A stretch of 64,000 nucleotides of DNA from Anaerosalibacter sp. Marseille-P3206 (GCF_900155565.1 NZ_FUHM01000002.1:1488001-1552000), one strand, 5' to 3'; shown: positions 25,495 through 33,638, counted from the first letter of the stretch. The notes: a model not told the origin generated them from the letters alone. Translations and numbers: made by a program.

Positions 25495-25772
25495 AATAGG
25501 TAATAATAGTAATAGGTAATGCAGGGAAGAGTAAGTTTAATAGAAAACTAAAGAGAGCTGGACTAGGTGAGAACCGGCGTTTGAAATTAAGCTGAATATG
25601 GCCCCTAAACTTTGTAGCTGAAAATAAGTAGGCTATGACGGATTTGCAACCGTTAAAATTGCAAGGTTGTAGAATGCAACCTAAAGAGATTCAAACTGTG
25701 AGGTTTGAATAGTCTAGAGTGGTACCGCGAAGATAGCCTTCGTCTCTAAAATAGAGATGAAGGCTTTTTATA
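25495..25772 (+). promoter_or_regulatory. T-box riboswitch leader, methionine specific
   Basis: This is a tRNA-sensing leader in front of metG. The T-box sequence AGAGTGGTACCGCG is at 25716-25729. Downstream is the terminator AGCCTTCGTCTCT (25735-25747) / AGAGATGAAGGCT (25753-25765) with a T run. In the stem I region the unpaired GAATATGG contains an ATG (25598-25600) in specifier-loop position, which fits the methionine target gene. Uncharged tRNA-Met should stabilise the antiterminator and allow metG expression. Confidence 0.93.
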
Positions 25773-25787
25773 TTAGGAGGTATAGAA

Positions 25788-27737
25788 ATGGAAAAGAAAT
25801 ATTATCTTACTACGCCAATATATTATCCAAGTGATAATCTTCATATTGGCCATACTTATACAACAGTGGCAGCAGATACTATAAAGAGATACAAACAATT
25901 ACAAGGTTATGATGTGTTATTTGTAACAGGTACTGATGAACATGGTCAAAAGATTCAAGAAAAGGCAAAGGAAGTTGGTGTAAAACCTAAGGAATATGTG
26001 GATAAGATTGTGAAGGATATAAAAGAATTGTGGAAAACTCTAGATATATCCTATGACACATTTATTAGAACTACAGATGAATATCATGAAAAGGCAATTC
26101 AAAATATTTTCAAAAAGTTATATGAAAAAGGAGATATATATAAATCAATGTATGAAGGACTTTATTGTACTCCATGTGAATCCTTTTGGACAGAAAGCCA
26201 ACTTGTAGATGGAAAATGCCCTGACTGTGGTAGAGAAGTTCACAAGACAAAAGAAGAAGCTTATTTCTTCAAACTATCTAAATACACGGATGATCTTATT
26301 AAATTATTTGAAGAACATCCAGAATTCTTACAACCAGATTCTAGAAGAAATGAAATGATGAACAACTTCTTAAAGGCAGGATTAGATGATCTATGTGTTT
26401 CTAGAACTACATTTGATTGGGGAGTTAAAGTTCCTTTTGATGATGAGCATGTGGTTTATGTATGGTTAGATGCACTACTATGCTATATAACTGCATTGGG
26501 CTATGGTTCAGACAATGATGACAGGTTTAAAGAATACTGGCCAGCAAATGTACATCTAGTAGGTAAAGAAATAGTTAGATTCCACACTATCATTTGGCCA
26601 GCAGTGTTAATGGCATTGGATATAGAACTTCCTGAAAAGGTATTTGGTCATGGTTGGATACTATTTGAAGATGACAAGATGTCAAAATCAAAAGGAAATG
26701 TAATCTATCCAGAACCTCTTATTGAGCTATATGGAGTAGACGCTTTCAAATATTTCTTATTAAAAGAATTCTCCTTTGGTCAAGATGGTTCTTTTGCTAA
26801 GGAAAAATTCTTAACTAGACTTAATTCAGATTTGGCAAATGACTTAGGTAATTTGCTTAGTAGAACAGTTGCCATGGTTGAAAAATATTGTGATGGCGTA
26901 GTCCCAGAACCTATGGAAACTGGAGAATATGATGATGAACTGATTAAACTTGCAGGAGAAGTTCCTCAAAAGTATGAAGATTATATGGAAAAATTCAATT
27001 TTAGTAATGCATTGGAAGAAGTATGGAAATTAATTAGAAGAACAAATAAATATGTAGATGAGACTACACCATGGATACTTGGCAAAGAAGGAAATACTAA
27101 AAGATTAAATACAGTATTATATAATCTATGTGAAAGTTTGAGGATTGTATCTATACTTATAAAACCATTTATGAAAAACACTTCTACAGAGATGGTAAGA
27201 CAACTTGGATTGTCAGAGGAAAGTGCATCTTGGGAAAAGGCAACAAAATGGGGAGTTACTGTAGCTGGTCAAAAGGTAGTAAAAGGAGAAGCATTATTCC
27301 CAAGATTGGATATAAAGAAGGAATTAGTTCGACTAAATGAAGCAAATGAAAAGCTTATAAAAGAAAGAAGTAAAAATAAAAAAGCTAAAGAAAAAGAAGA
27401 AAGTAAAGAAGAAGAGTTTATAACTATTGATGATTTTGATAAAATAAAATTAAAGGTAGCAGAAGTTGTAAGTGTAGAAGACCATCCAAATGCAGACAAA
27501 CTTTTAGTTTTGAAACTTAAACTTGGAGATGAAATTAGACAAGTGGTTTCTGGTATTAAAAAGTATTATAATAGGGAAGAACTATTAGGCAAAAAAGTAG
27601 TTGTTGTAACTAATCTAAAACCTATAAAACTAAGGGGAGTAGAATCTCATGGAATGGTATTAGCTGCCTCATGTGATGGAAAGCTTACCTTAGTTAGTAC
27701 TCTAGAAGATATAGCTTCAGGTGCACAAATAAGTTAA
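25788..27737 (+). CDS. metG: Methionyl-tRNA synthetase
   Basis: A 649-residue class I synthetase. The HIGH motif is in NLHIGHTYTTVA (residues 17-28). The zinc-binding CTPC...CPDCG pair is near residues 127-147 and KMSKS is in DDKMSKSKGN near residue 300. A charged linker leads to the C-terminal tRNA-binding OB domain (FDKIKLKVAEVVSVEDHPNADKLLVLKL). It is controlled by the T-box upstream. tatD, rnmV and ksgA follow, the same order as in Bacillus. Confidence 0.98.
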   Translation: MEKKYYLTTPIYYPSDNLHIGHTYTTVAADTIKRYKQLQGYDVLFVTGTDEHGQKIQEKAKEVGVKPKEYVDKIVKDIKELWKTLDISYDTFIRTTDEYHEKAIQNIFKKLYEKGDIYKSMYEGLYCTPCESFWTESQLVDGKCPDCGREVHKTKEEAYFFKLSKYTDDLIKLFEEHPEFLQPDSRRNEMMNNFLKAGLDDLCVSRTTFDWGVKVPFDDEHVVYVWLDALLCYITALGYGSDNDDRFKEYWPANVHLVGKEIVRFHTIIWPAVLMALDIELPEKVFGHGWILFEDDKMSKSKGNVIYPEPLIELYGVDAFKYFLLKEFSFGQDGSFAKEKFLTRLNSDLANDLGNLLSRTVAMVEKYCDGVVPEPMETGEYDDELIKLAGEVPQKYEDYMEKFNFSNALEEVWKLIRRTNKYVDETTPWILGKEGNTKRLNTVLYNLCESLRIVSILIKPFMKNTSTEMVRQLGLSEESASWEKATKWGVTVAGQKVVKGEALFPRLDIKKELVRLNEANEKLIKERSKNKKAKEKEESKEEEFITIDDFDKIKLKVAEVVSVEDHPNADKLLVLKLKLGDEIRQVVSGIKKYYNREELLGKKVVVVTNLKPIKLRGVESHGMVLAASCDGKLTLVSTLEDIASGAQIS

Positions 27738-27749
27738 GGAGTGTTAAAT

Positions 27750-28517
27750 ATGCTTATAGATAGTCATGCTCATTTAGACGAGGATAGATTTGACAAGGAT
27801 AGAGATAAATTGATCAAATCCTTAAATGAAAACGGAATATCCATGGTTATAAATCCAGGAGCAGATTTGCCAAGTAGTATAAAATCTGTAAAGCTCTCTG
27901 AACAATATGATAACATCTATGCTGCAGTGGGGGTTCATCCCCACTCAGCTGATGAGATGGATGAAGGCACAATAGAAGTGTTAAAGGCCTTTGGAAATAG
28001 AGAAAAAGTAGTGGCTATAGGTGAAATAGGACTAGACTTCTACTACGACAATTCTCCTAGAGATATTCAGAGGAAATGGTTTAAAAGACAAATGGAACTT
28101 GCAAAAGAGTTAAATTTGCCTATTATTGTCCATTCAAGAGAGGCAGATCAAGAGACTTTTGACATGATAAAAGCACAAAGTGATGGAAATCTAACAGGAG
28201 TAATACATTGCTATTCTGGAAGTGTAGAGCTTATGAAAGAGTATATAAAATTAGGCTATTATATATCTCTTGGAGGCCCAGTGACTTTCAAAAATGCTAA
28301 GACTCCTAAGGAAGTGGCTAAGGCTGTACCACTAGATAGGCTATTAGTGGAAACAGATTCACCGTATTTGACTCCAGAACCTTATAGGGGTAAAAGAAAT
28401 GAACCCCTTTATGTTAGACATGTAGCAGCTATGATAGCAGAACTTAGAGAAATGACCATTGAAGAGATAGCTAGAGCTACTAGTGAAAACACCAAAAGAC
28501 TATTCAATCTAAGATAA
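27750..28517 (+). CDS. TatD-family metal-dependent DNase/hydrolase
   Basis: The ATG at 27750 sits behind AAGGAGTG. The 255-residue TIM-barrel hydrolase has the metal ligands in IDSHAHLDEDRF, GEIGLDFYY, IVHSREA, IHCYSGS and ETDSPYLTPEPYRGKRN. It corresponds to Bacillus YabD. Such enzymes act as 3'-5' DNases; other hydrolytic roles have been proposed. Confidence 0.93.
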   Translation: MLIDSHAHLDEDRFDKDRDKLIKSLNENGISMVINPGADLPSSIKSVKLSEQYDNIYAAVGVHPHSADEMDEGTIEVLKAFGNREKVVAIGEIGLDFYYDNSPRDIQRKWFKRQMELAKELNLPIIVHSREADQETFDMIKAQSDGNLTGVIHCYSGSVELMKEYIKLGYYISLGGPVTFKNAKTPKEVAKAVPLDRLLVETDSPYLTPEPYRGKRNEPLYVRHVAAMIAELREMTIEEIARATSENTKRLFNLR

Positions 28518-28535
28518 TATTAAGGAGAGATTGAC

Positions 28536-29081
28536 TTGATAAAGGAAATAATAGTAGTAGAAGGAAGAGACGATATTCAAGCTGTAAAGAGAGCAGTAGA
28601 TGCAGAAGTAATAGCTACGGGAGGCTATGGATTCAATAGAGAATTTCTAGAGAATCTAAAGGTCATTTCAGAGAAAAGAGGAGTTATAATCCTTACAGAC
28701 CCAGATTTTGCAGGAGATAAGATAAGAAGAGAAATCTCAAAAAAGCTTAAAAATTGCAAGCATGCTTTTCTTCCTAAGGGAAAAGCTATGAAAAATGGGG
28801 ATATTGGTGTTGAAAATGCCAATAGCGAAGATATACTTGAAGCTATAAACAAGGCAAGACCTATAGTCACCGAAAAGAGAATAGAATTTACCCAAAGAGA
28901 CATGATACAATATGAACTCACAGGTGAAGAAAATGCAAGAGAGAGAAGAGAAACCTTAGGAAAGATATTGGGCATAGGCTATGGCAATACAAAACAGTTT
29001 TTAAATAGACTCAATAACTATGGTGTTACGAGAAAAGAATTCTTAAATGCATTGGAGAGGATGAATAGAGGAAATGAATGA
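28536..29081 (+). CDS. rnmV: Ribonuclease M5
   Basis: A 181-residue Toprim enzyme that matures the 5S rRNA precursor. It starts at TTG 28536. The Toprim motifs IIVVEGRDDIQAVKRAV and ILTDPDFAGDKIRREI, and the KGKAMKNGDIGVENA segment, are present. The gene overlaps ksgA by eight bases. Confidence 0.94.
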   Translation: MIKEIIVVEGRDDIQAVKRAVDAEVIATGGYGFNREFLENLKVISEKRGVIILTDPDFAGDKIRREISKKLKNCKHAFLPKGKAMKNGDIGVENANSEDILEAINKARPIVTEKRIEFTQRDMIQYELTGEENARERRETLGKILGIGYGNTKQFLNRLNNYGVTRKEFLNALERMNRGNE

Positions 29082-29943
29082 AAAACGACTTTACTCTCCT
29101 AGTTATATAAAAGAGATAATAGATTCATATGGATTTAGATTTTCTAAGAGTTTGGGGCAAAATTTTCTTATAGATGGAAATATTGTTAGAAAGATTTGCG
29201 AAGAAGGCCAAATCACTAAAGATGATGAGGTTTTGGAAATAGGCCCTGGAATAGGTACATTGACGGAAGAACTAGCCCTTCGTGCTAGAAAGGTAGTAGC
29301 AGTAGAAATAGACAAAACACTACTTCCAATACTAGGAGAAACTCTAACTGATTATGATAATATAGAGATTGTCCATGGAGATATACTAAAACTTGATTTA
29401 CAAGAACTTTTCAAGGAGAAATTTGAGAGTAAAAGCATTAAAGTAGTGGCAAATCTTCCATATTACATTACCACTCCAATTATAAGCAGATTTTTGGAAG
29501 AAGAAATAGATGTAGACAGTATCTTGGTAATGGTTCAAAAAGAAGTAGCAGAGAGAATGGGCGCTTCTCCAGGAAGCAAAGACTACGGTTCTCTGTCTGT
29601 ATTTGTACAGTACTATACAGAGCCGGAAATAGTCCTAACAGTTCCTAAAAATGTATTTATGCCAAGGCCAAATGTGGATTCTGCAGTTATACGTCTTAAG
29701 ATGAGAAAGGAAAAAATAGCTCTCAAAGATAAAGATATCTTTTTTAAGGTAGTTAAAGCTGCTTTTTCAAAGAGGAGAAAAACCATATTAAATTCTCTTT
29801 CCCAAGGATTAAATATGGAAAAAGAAAAAATTAGAGAAATCTTAGAAAAGGCAGGAATTAGCCCAACAGAGAGAGCAGAAAACTTAAATATAGAAGAATT
29901 TTCAAAGATTAGTTCACTATTCCCTCCTTTTAACATATATTAA
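29074..29943 (+). CDS. ksgA: 16S rRNA dimethyladenosine transferase KsgA (RsmA)
   Basis: A 289-residue methyltransferase that dimethylates A1518 and A1519 of 16S rRNA. Motifs: SLGQNFLID, VLEIGPGIGTLTEEL (SAM), NLPYYITTPII (catalytic), and PNVDSAVIRL. It overlaps rnmV. Confidence 0.96.
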   Translation: MNEKRLYSPSYIKEIIDSYGFRFSKSLGQNFLIDGNIVRKICEEGQITKDDEVLEIGPGIGTLTEELALRARKVVAVEIDKTLLPILGETLTDYDNIEIVHGDILKLDLQELFKEKFESKSIKVVANLPYYITTPIISRFLEEEIDVDSILVMVQKEVAERMGASPGSKDYGSLSVFVQYYTEPEIVLTVPKNVFMPRPNVDSAVIRLKMRKEKIALKDKDIFFKVVKAAFSKRRKTILNSLSQGLNMEKEKIREILEKAGISPTERAENLNIEEFSKISSLFPPFNIY

Positions 29944-29970
29944 TAATAAGATTTAAAAGGAGGGATATTC

Positions 29971-30993
29971 TTGTCTGGAGAATTCATATATACTAGAAAA
30001 TATATTATATTTAAAAACGACAAATCAAACATTTCAGGTATAAACCCTAAGGGCCATGGACTATTAGAAGTAAGAGAAAACAAGGGGAATTTGAGTGTAA
30101 ATGTGGAAAGATGTCAAAGCGATTATTATTACAATATTTATTTAATTGGACGAGAAGGAGAAAATATTGTAGAGACACTCATTGGCAAGGTGATTACAGA
30201 TGATATAGGTAAGGGCTCAGTAGAATTATACTTTAATCCTAGAAATGTGGAAGGTTCAAATAATCCTATTGAAAATTATACTGGTTTAGTTTTGAGAAGA
30301 GGAACTCAAGTTTTACTTATTGGACATATTAAAAATGATAGAGGAATTTTGGAGAAATATCTTTCAAATATAGAGGTACAAGATGATGAAGAAGTAGTGG
30401 AGGAAGTTGAAGTAGAACAGGAAATCAAAGAGCCTGATGAAGTTGTAAAAGAGATTGTTGAAGAAATTATTGAAGAATATATTGAACCAAGAGAAGATTA
30501 TGAAGAAGAAATAGTAGAGGAAAAAGACAAACCTCCTCACACAAAATTCAAATCTCAAATGACTGATTATGTATTGAGCATTTTGAGATTTTTCCCATAT
30601 GTAAAACCATTCAATGTAGAATTAAATGGATATGATTGGTGGAGAATAGAATCAGATGGAGTGAACATACATAGGGGATTTTTGCCGTTTTATAATTATC
30701 TTCTAAATATGTATCATAATTATCCTAATATGCAAAATACAACCACTTGTCAATATCTAATACAAAAGTACAAACACTATTTATTTGGAATCTATAAAGT
30801 AAATGGAGATGCTAGATACTATATCTACGGTGTGCCAGGAAGTTTTACTACATTAGAACATCCTTTTAGAGGAGCAACTGGGTTTAATACATGGTATGAA
30901 TCAAAGGATGGCTTTGGATATTGGCTAATATACATTGATCCCCTTACAGGAAAGGTAATGTATACTATAAATCCTATGATACCTACTTGTTAA
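29971..30993 (+). CDS. Conserved three-part protein of unknown function
   Basis: A 340-residue protein starting at TTG 29971 after AGGAGGG. It has three parts. Residues 1-130 are a beta-rich domain (GHGLLEVRENKGNLSVNVE; YYYNIYLIG). Residues 130-188 are a very acidic low-complexity linker (EEVVEEVEVEQEIKEPDEVV). Residues 195-340 are a C-terminal domain rich in aromatic residues (WWRIESDGVNIHRGFLPFYNYLLN; YKHYLFGIYKVNGDARYYIYGVPG; HPFRGATGFNTWYESK). There is no signal peptide. The layout, a small-molecule or polymer-binding head joined by a flexible arm to an aromatic domain, resembles clostridial sporulation-associated proteins, but I do not recognise a named family. It follows ksgA by 28 bases and may share its transcript. 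Confidence 0.7.
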   Translation: MSGEFIYTRKYIIFKNDKSNISGINPKGHGLLEVRENKGNLSVNVERCQSDYYYNIYLIGREGENIVETLIGKVITDDIGKGSVELYFNPRNVEGSNNPIENYTGLVLRRGTQVLLIGHIKNDRGILEKYLSNIEVQDDEEVVEEVEVEQEIKEPDEVVKEIVEEIIEEYIEPREDYEEEIVEEKDKPPHTKFKSQMTDYVLSILRFFPYVKPFNVELNGYDWWRIESDGVNIHRGFLPFYNYLLNMYHNYPNMQNTTTCQYLIQKYKHYLFGIYKVNGDARYYIYGVPGSFTTLEHPFRGATGFNTWYESKDGFGYWLIYIDPLTGKVMYTINPMIPTC

Positions 30994-30999
30994 TTATGG

Positions 31000-31005
31000 T
31001 ATAAT
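31000..31005 (+). promoter_or_regulatory. Extended -10 promoter for the ArsR-family gene
   Basis: TGGTATAAT (TATAAT at 31000-31005 with a TG extension) lies 28 bases before the TTG start. There is no good -35 element. The same TTATGGTATAATA string also precedes the LTA synthase-like gene at 60020. Confidence 0.5.
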
Positions 31006-31033
31006 ATAGTCAAAGCTTTTGAAGGGAGGTATA

Positions 31034-31384
31034 TTGCTTAGTTGCAATGGGAAAATGAAAAGAGAAACCAATGAAAAAGAAATATACGAAATAAGTTCAT
31101 TAGATGATGAAAAAATAACTCGCCTCTCTGAAATCTTCAAAGCACTATCTGATCCAACAAGGCTTAATATTATATATGCTCTTTCTCAAGACTCCCTATG
31201 TGTTTGTGATATAGCTCAAGTCTTGGACATGACTCAATCAGCAATATCACATCATTTAAGGATATTGAGAAATTTAAAGTTAGTTAAATTTAGAAAAGAG
31301 GGGAAAATGGTTATATACTCTTTGGACGATGACCATGTACTTGAATTATTCAGACAGGGATTAGATCACGTGAACCATCAGTAA
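31034..31384 (+). CDS. ArsR/SmtB-family metal-sensing repressor
   Basis: A winged-helix repressor of 116 residues. TTG 31034 follows GGAGG closely; ATG 31055 is an alternative. The CadC/SmtB pattern is visible: ALSDPTRLNIIYALSQDSLCVCDIAQVL, with the alpha-3 CVCD motif used for Cd/Pb/Zn, then TQSAISHHLRILRNLKLV. The C-terminal DDDHVLELFRQGLDHVNH provides the D-x-H and H-x-x-H ligands of the alpha-5 zinc site. It probably responds to zinc or a soft metal. No efflux pump is adjacent, so its target is unclear. Confidence 0.88.
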   Translation: MLSCNGKMKRETNEKEIYEISSLDDEKITRLSEIFKALSDPTRLNIIYALSQDSLCVCDIAQVLDMTQSAISHHLRILRNLKLVKFRKEGKMVIYSLDDDHVLELFRQGLDHVNHQ

Positions 31385-31394
31385 ACATACAAAA

Positions 31395-31421
31395 TGAGTC
31401 AAGGGACCGTCCCTTGACTCA
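31395..31421. repeat. Dispersed palindrome, type A
   Basis: TGAGTCAAGGGACCGTCCC...TGACTCA between two convergent genes. Its right-hand TCA is the stop codon (TGA) of the ComFB-like gene on the minus strand. Confidence 0.92.
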
Positions 31422-31679
31422 TTTGTTGTGCTCATTTTTAGATACTTCTTGTATGGATTCAGCAACTTTTGCTAAAACGGAAATTCTCTTTTGCCTATTT
31501 AAAATAAAGGTCTTTTTTTCACTTTCTTCTGAAGAAGAGAGAAAGTATTTAGGCTCTAGATTATTTAAGGCAATAGACTTTATGTCATCAATACAATCAT
31601 CACATTTACAAATGTCATAATTATCAATTACTTCATTAAGCACTTCGGAAACCAATATTTCCATATAATTTGTTACCAT
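31419..31679 (-). CDS. ComFB-like late competence protein
   Basis: An 86-residue protein; ATG 31679 (MVTNYMEILV) is chosen by similarity to family starts. An upstream TTG at 31700 is possible but has no clear ribosome binding site. Features are TNYMEILVSEVLNEVI, the CKCDDCIDDIKSIALNNLEPKYF block with three cysteines, and a C-terminal helix. This is the ComFB domain, also found in proteins that bind cyclic dinucleotides in other phyla. Its stop codon lies in a type A palindrome. No comFA or comFC is present. Confidence 0.8.
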   Translation of the reverse strand: MVTNYMEILVSEVLNEVIDNYDICKCDDCIDDIKSIALNNLEPKYFLSSSEESEKKTFILNRQKRISVLAKVAESIQEVSKNEHNK

Positions 31680-31868
31680 TAATACATCAGCCCTTTTCAA
31701 TTAACTAAATTATAATTTTATCATATAATTAACTAATTGTATAGTGGGTATAAGAAAAATGTCAAAATATTTTTTAATATGTTGAATTCCAAATATTGAT
31801 TAAATATATATTAAATAGGGTACTATAAAATTGAAACATTATAAGCTATAAGAAAGGAGATTTTTGTT

Positions 31869-32093
31869 GTGAATGCTACAATATATACAATAGATACTTG
31901 CATTTATTGTACTAAGGTAAAAAAATATCTCTCAGAAAAGAAAATAAAATACGAAGAAAAAAATGTTCAAGAGGATTCAAAAGCTAGAGAAGAACTATTG
32001 TCTATGGGATACCGTACAGTTCCTGTGATAGTTTTAGGAAAAGAAGAAATCGTTGGATTTGATAAAGAAAAGATAGATAAAATTATAAGATAA
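31869..32093 (+). CDS. Glutaredoxin-like protein (CxxC: CIYC)
   Basis: A 74-residue thioredoxin-fold protein of the NrdH/glutaredoxin-like type, starting at GTG 31869 after AAGGAG. The active site is TCIYCTKVKKYL, with the cis-Pro region RTVPVIVLGKEEIVGFDKEKI. It is likely a thiol-disulfide carrier in a low-glutathione anaerobe. A second, related gene follows at 32173 but has its own promoter. Confidence 0.9.
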   Translation: MNATIYTIDTCIYCTKVKKYLSEKKIKYEEKNVQEDSKAREELLSMGYRTVPVIVLGKEEIVGFDKEKIDKIIR

Positions 32094-32100
32094 TTACCCC

Positions 32101-32129
32101 TTGACAAATATACCTATAGGGGGTATATT
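32101..32129 (+). promoter_or_regulatory. Sigma-A promoter with an embedded CsoR/CstR-like operator
   Basis: TTGACA (32101-32106) and TATATT (32124-32129) are spaced by 17 bp. The spacer contains TACCTATAGGGGGTA (32111-32125), a near-palindrome of the type bound by DUF156 repressors (CsoR for copper, CstR for persulfide, FrmR). An identical 19-base string (32110-32128) is found in the promoter at 33252. Binding here would block RNA polymerase. No DUF156 gene lies in the window. Confidence 0.75.
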
Positions 32130-32172
32130 ATATATAAAGTTAAAAGATGTGAAATATAGAGGAGGAGTTAGA

Positions 32173-32403
32173 ATGGCTGATATAACTATTTATTCAACAA
32201 ATACTTGCCCACATTGTGTAGCAGCAAAAGAATACTTTGATCAAAAGGGAATTCCATTTACAGAAAAAAATGTTCAAACTGATATGAATGCAAGAAAAGA
32301 ATTAATGTCTATGGGACACATGGGAGTACCAGTAATTTTTATTGATGGAGAAGAAGTTGTAGGATTTGATAGGGAAAGAATAGAAGATCTCCTTAAAAAG
32401 TAA
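32173..32403 (+). CDS. Glutaredoxin-like protein (CxxC: CPHC)
   Basis: The ATG at 32173 follows GGAGGAGTTAGA. The 76-residue product is paralogous to the preceding glutaredoxin-like protein; the active site is TCPHCVAAKEYFDQKGI and the cis-Pro motif MGVPVIFIDGEEVVGFD. It is driven by a promoter whose spacer holds a CsoR/CstR-like operator, so it probably responds to copper or to reactive sulfur. A strong bidirectional terminator follows. Confidence 0.92.
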   Translation: MADITIYSTNTCPHCVAAKEYFDQKGIPFTEKNVQTDMNARKELMSMGHMGVPVIFIDGEEVVGFDRERIEDLLKK

Positions 32404-32408
32404 AAAAC

Positions 32409-32456
32409 AAAAAACCACCCCTAATGAGTACGCATACTCAACAGGGGTGGTTTTTT
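32409..32456. terminator. Bidirectional terminator between glutaredoxin and DUF1858 genes
   Basis: AAAAAACCACCCCT (32409-32422) pairs with AGGGGTGGTTTTTT (32443-32456); an inner GAGTA/TACTC pair extends the hairpin. Confidence 0.93.
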
Positions 32457-32639
32457 CTATTGGTTTAATGCTCTAAGCAATTGTTCTAGATCTAATCCAT
32501 GAACCATAGCTGCTTCTTCTAGTGATTCCATTTGGCTTGATGGACAACCTACACATCCCATGCCAAATCTCATTAATATTTCTATAGCTTCTGGTTTTTG
32601 ACGAATTAATTCGCCTATAAGCACATCTTTAGTTATCAT
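32457..32639 (-). CDS. DUF1858 redox-type protein
   Basis: A 60-residue single DUF1858 domain: ITKDVLIGELIRQKPEAIEIL, then the Cys pair FGMGCVGCPSSQMESLEEAA. The GCVGC motif suggests a redox or metal-binding role; hybrid-cluster proteins and sulfur enzymes often carry this domain. The GGGAGGA site supports the ATG. It converges on the glutaredoxin gene, inside a cluster of thiol and Fe-S related genes. Confidence 0.88.
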   Translation of the reverse strand: MITKDVLIGELIRQKPEAIEILMRFGMGCVGCPSSQMESLEEAAMVHGLDLEQLLRALNQ

Positions 32640-32784
32640 TGTTTTTTTCCTCCCTTAAAATAACTTTATGAATATAATAGCATACTAATCATAATTATTA
32701 TACCCTTTTTAATTTTTTTAAAAAAATAAATTAAAAAGCATAAAAAAATTAATTATGGAGAACATTATAACAGGAGGTGTTAAA

Positions 32785-33165
32785 ATGGATAACAATGATA
32801 ACAACAACAAAACAAGAGATACAAAGAACATCAGTATAGGAGAAATACTACTTAGGATTCTCATCACAGCCATAGTAGTTGGGGTAGCTGCTTTCTTTAC
32901 TCCCGGATTTTCAATTAACAATCTATGGAGTCTAATATTAGCAGCAATAGTAATAGCGTTATTAGATTACTTTGTACAGAAGATTGCAGGCATAGATGCT
33001 TCTCCTTTTGGAAGAGGAATCACAGGATTCATTGTATCTGCAATCATATTATATGTTACAAAGTTTATTGTACCTGGATTTAATATATCTCTTTGGGGTG
33101 CCATTATAGGTGCTTTAGTAATAGGAATAATAGATGCAATAATCCCTGGAAAACAAGGGATGTAA
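32785..33165 (+). CDS. PF04020-type (phage holin 4-2 like) four-helix membrane protein
   Basis: The ATG at 32785 follows AGGAGGTG. The 126-residue product starts with a polar Asn/Asp-rich stretch (MDNNDNNNKTRDTKN). Four hydrophobic helices follow; FFTPGFSINNLWSLILAAIVIALLDYF and KFIVPGFNISLWGAIIGALVIGIIDAIIPG are two similar halves. This is the family named after a mycobacteriophage holin, but members are widespread chromosomal proteins and no phage genes are nearby. The function is unknown. Confidence 0.8.
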   Translation: MDNNDNNNKTRDTKNISIGEILLRILITAIVVGVAAFFTPGFSINNLWSLILAAIVIALLDYFVQKIAGIDASPFGRGITGFIVSAIILYVTKFIVPGFNISLWGAIIGALVIGIIDAIIPGKQGM

Positions 33166-33206
33166 AAAAAGGCTTTCTAGCTAAATTTAGCTAGGGGCCT
33201 TTTTTC
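33166..33206 (+). terminator. Terminator after the holin-like gene
   Basis: AAAAAGGC and CTAGCTAAA pair with TTTAGCTAG and GCCTTTTT around the centre near 33184-33187. Confidence 0.88.
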
Positions 33207-33251
33207 AGTATAAAAATAATTGACAATCCAAAAATAATATTATAAAATATG

Positions 33252-33280
33252 TTTCAACATACCTATAGGGGGTATATAAT
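33252..33280 (+). promoter_or_regulatory. Sigma-A promoter with the second CsoR/CstR-like operator
   Basis: TTTCAA (33252-33257), 17-bp spacer and TATAAT (33275-33280). The spacer and -10 hold ATACCTATAGGGGGTATAT (33259-33277), identical to the operator at 32110 and at the same place relative to the -10. It drives the HesB-like selenoprotein gene, which starts 28 bases downstream. Confidence 0.75.
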
Positions 33281-33307
33281 AAAAAAGAAAACAAGGAGGA
33301 ATAAATT

Positions 33308-33601
33308 ATGAATATAAAATTAACAGAATTAGCTCAAGAAGAGTTAAGAAAACAATTACAATCAAAGGATAACAAGTCATTGAGGCTATATATAGCAGGC
33401 ATGGGCTGAGGTGGACCAACATTTGGTATTGCTTTGGATGAGCAAAAAGATAGAGATGAAGTTATCAAGGTAGATGATTTTACATTTTTATTAGACGAGG
33501 ATATGAGAGCAAACTTCGATGATTTCAACATAGATTATTCTAATAATTGGTTGAGAAGAGGATTTAATATAAGAGCTGGTAGGGGAGGTTCTTCCTGCTA
33601 A
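33308..33601 (+). CDS. HesB/IscA-like selenoprotein (in-frame UGA at 33407-33409)
   Basis: A 97-residue protein if the TGA at codon 34 is read as selenocysteine. ATG 33308 follows AAGGAGGAATAAATT. Both sides of the TGA are clearly one protein: RLYIAGMG, then U, then GGPTFGIALDEQKD, continuing to the C-terminal GRGGSSC. IAGxGUGGPxFGLALDE is the pattern of the HesB-like selenoprotein family, where U replaces the Cys ligand of A-type Fe-S carriers. Just after the UGA, ACCAA (33415-33419) can pair with TTGGT (33423-33427); a bacterial SECIS element would lie here. Gene finders will split or miss it. Its promoter carries a CsoR/CstR-like operator. The selA/B/C/D genes are not in the window. Confidence 0.88.
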
Positions 33602-33638
33602 AATAAAAGATAGGCAAGGCCTATCTTTTATTTTGTCT
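33601..33638 (+). terminator. Terminator after the HesB-like selenoprotein gene
   Basis: AAATAAAAGATAGG (33601-33614) pairs with CCTATCTTTTATTT (from 33620), followed by T-rich sequence. Confidence 0.88.

Noticed and set aside
32785-33165. Holin-like protein as evidence of a prophage
   Set aside because: The family is widespread in chromosomes and no other phage genes lie nearby.
33308-33409. Reading the UGA at codon 34 as a nonsense mutation (pseudogene)
   Set aside because: The protein continues perfectly in the same frame with family residues, and the UGA replaces the Cys column where selenocysteine is known in this family. A promoter and terminator frame the full length.
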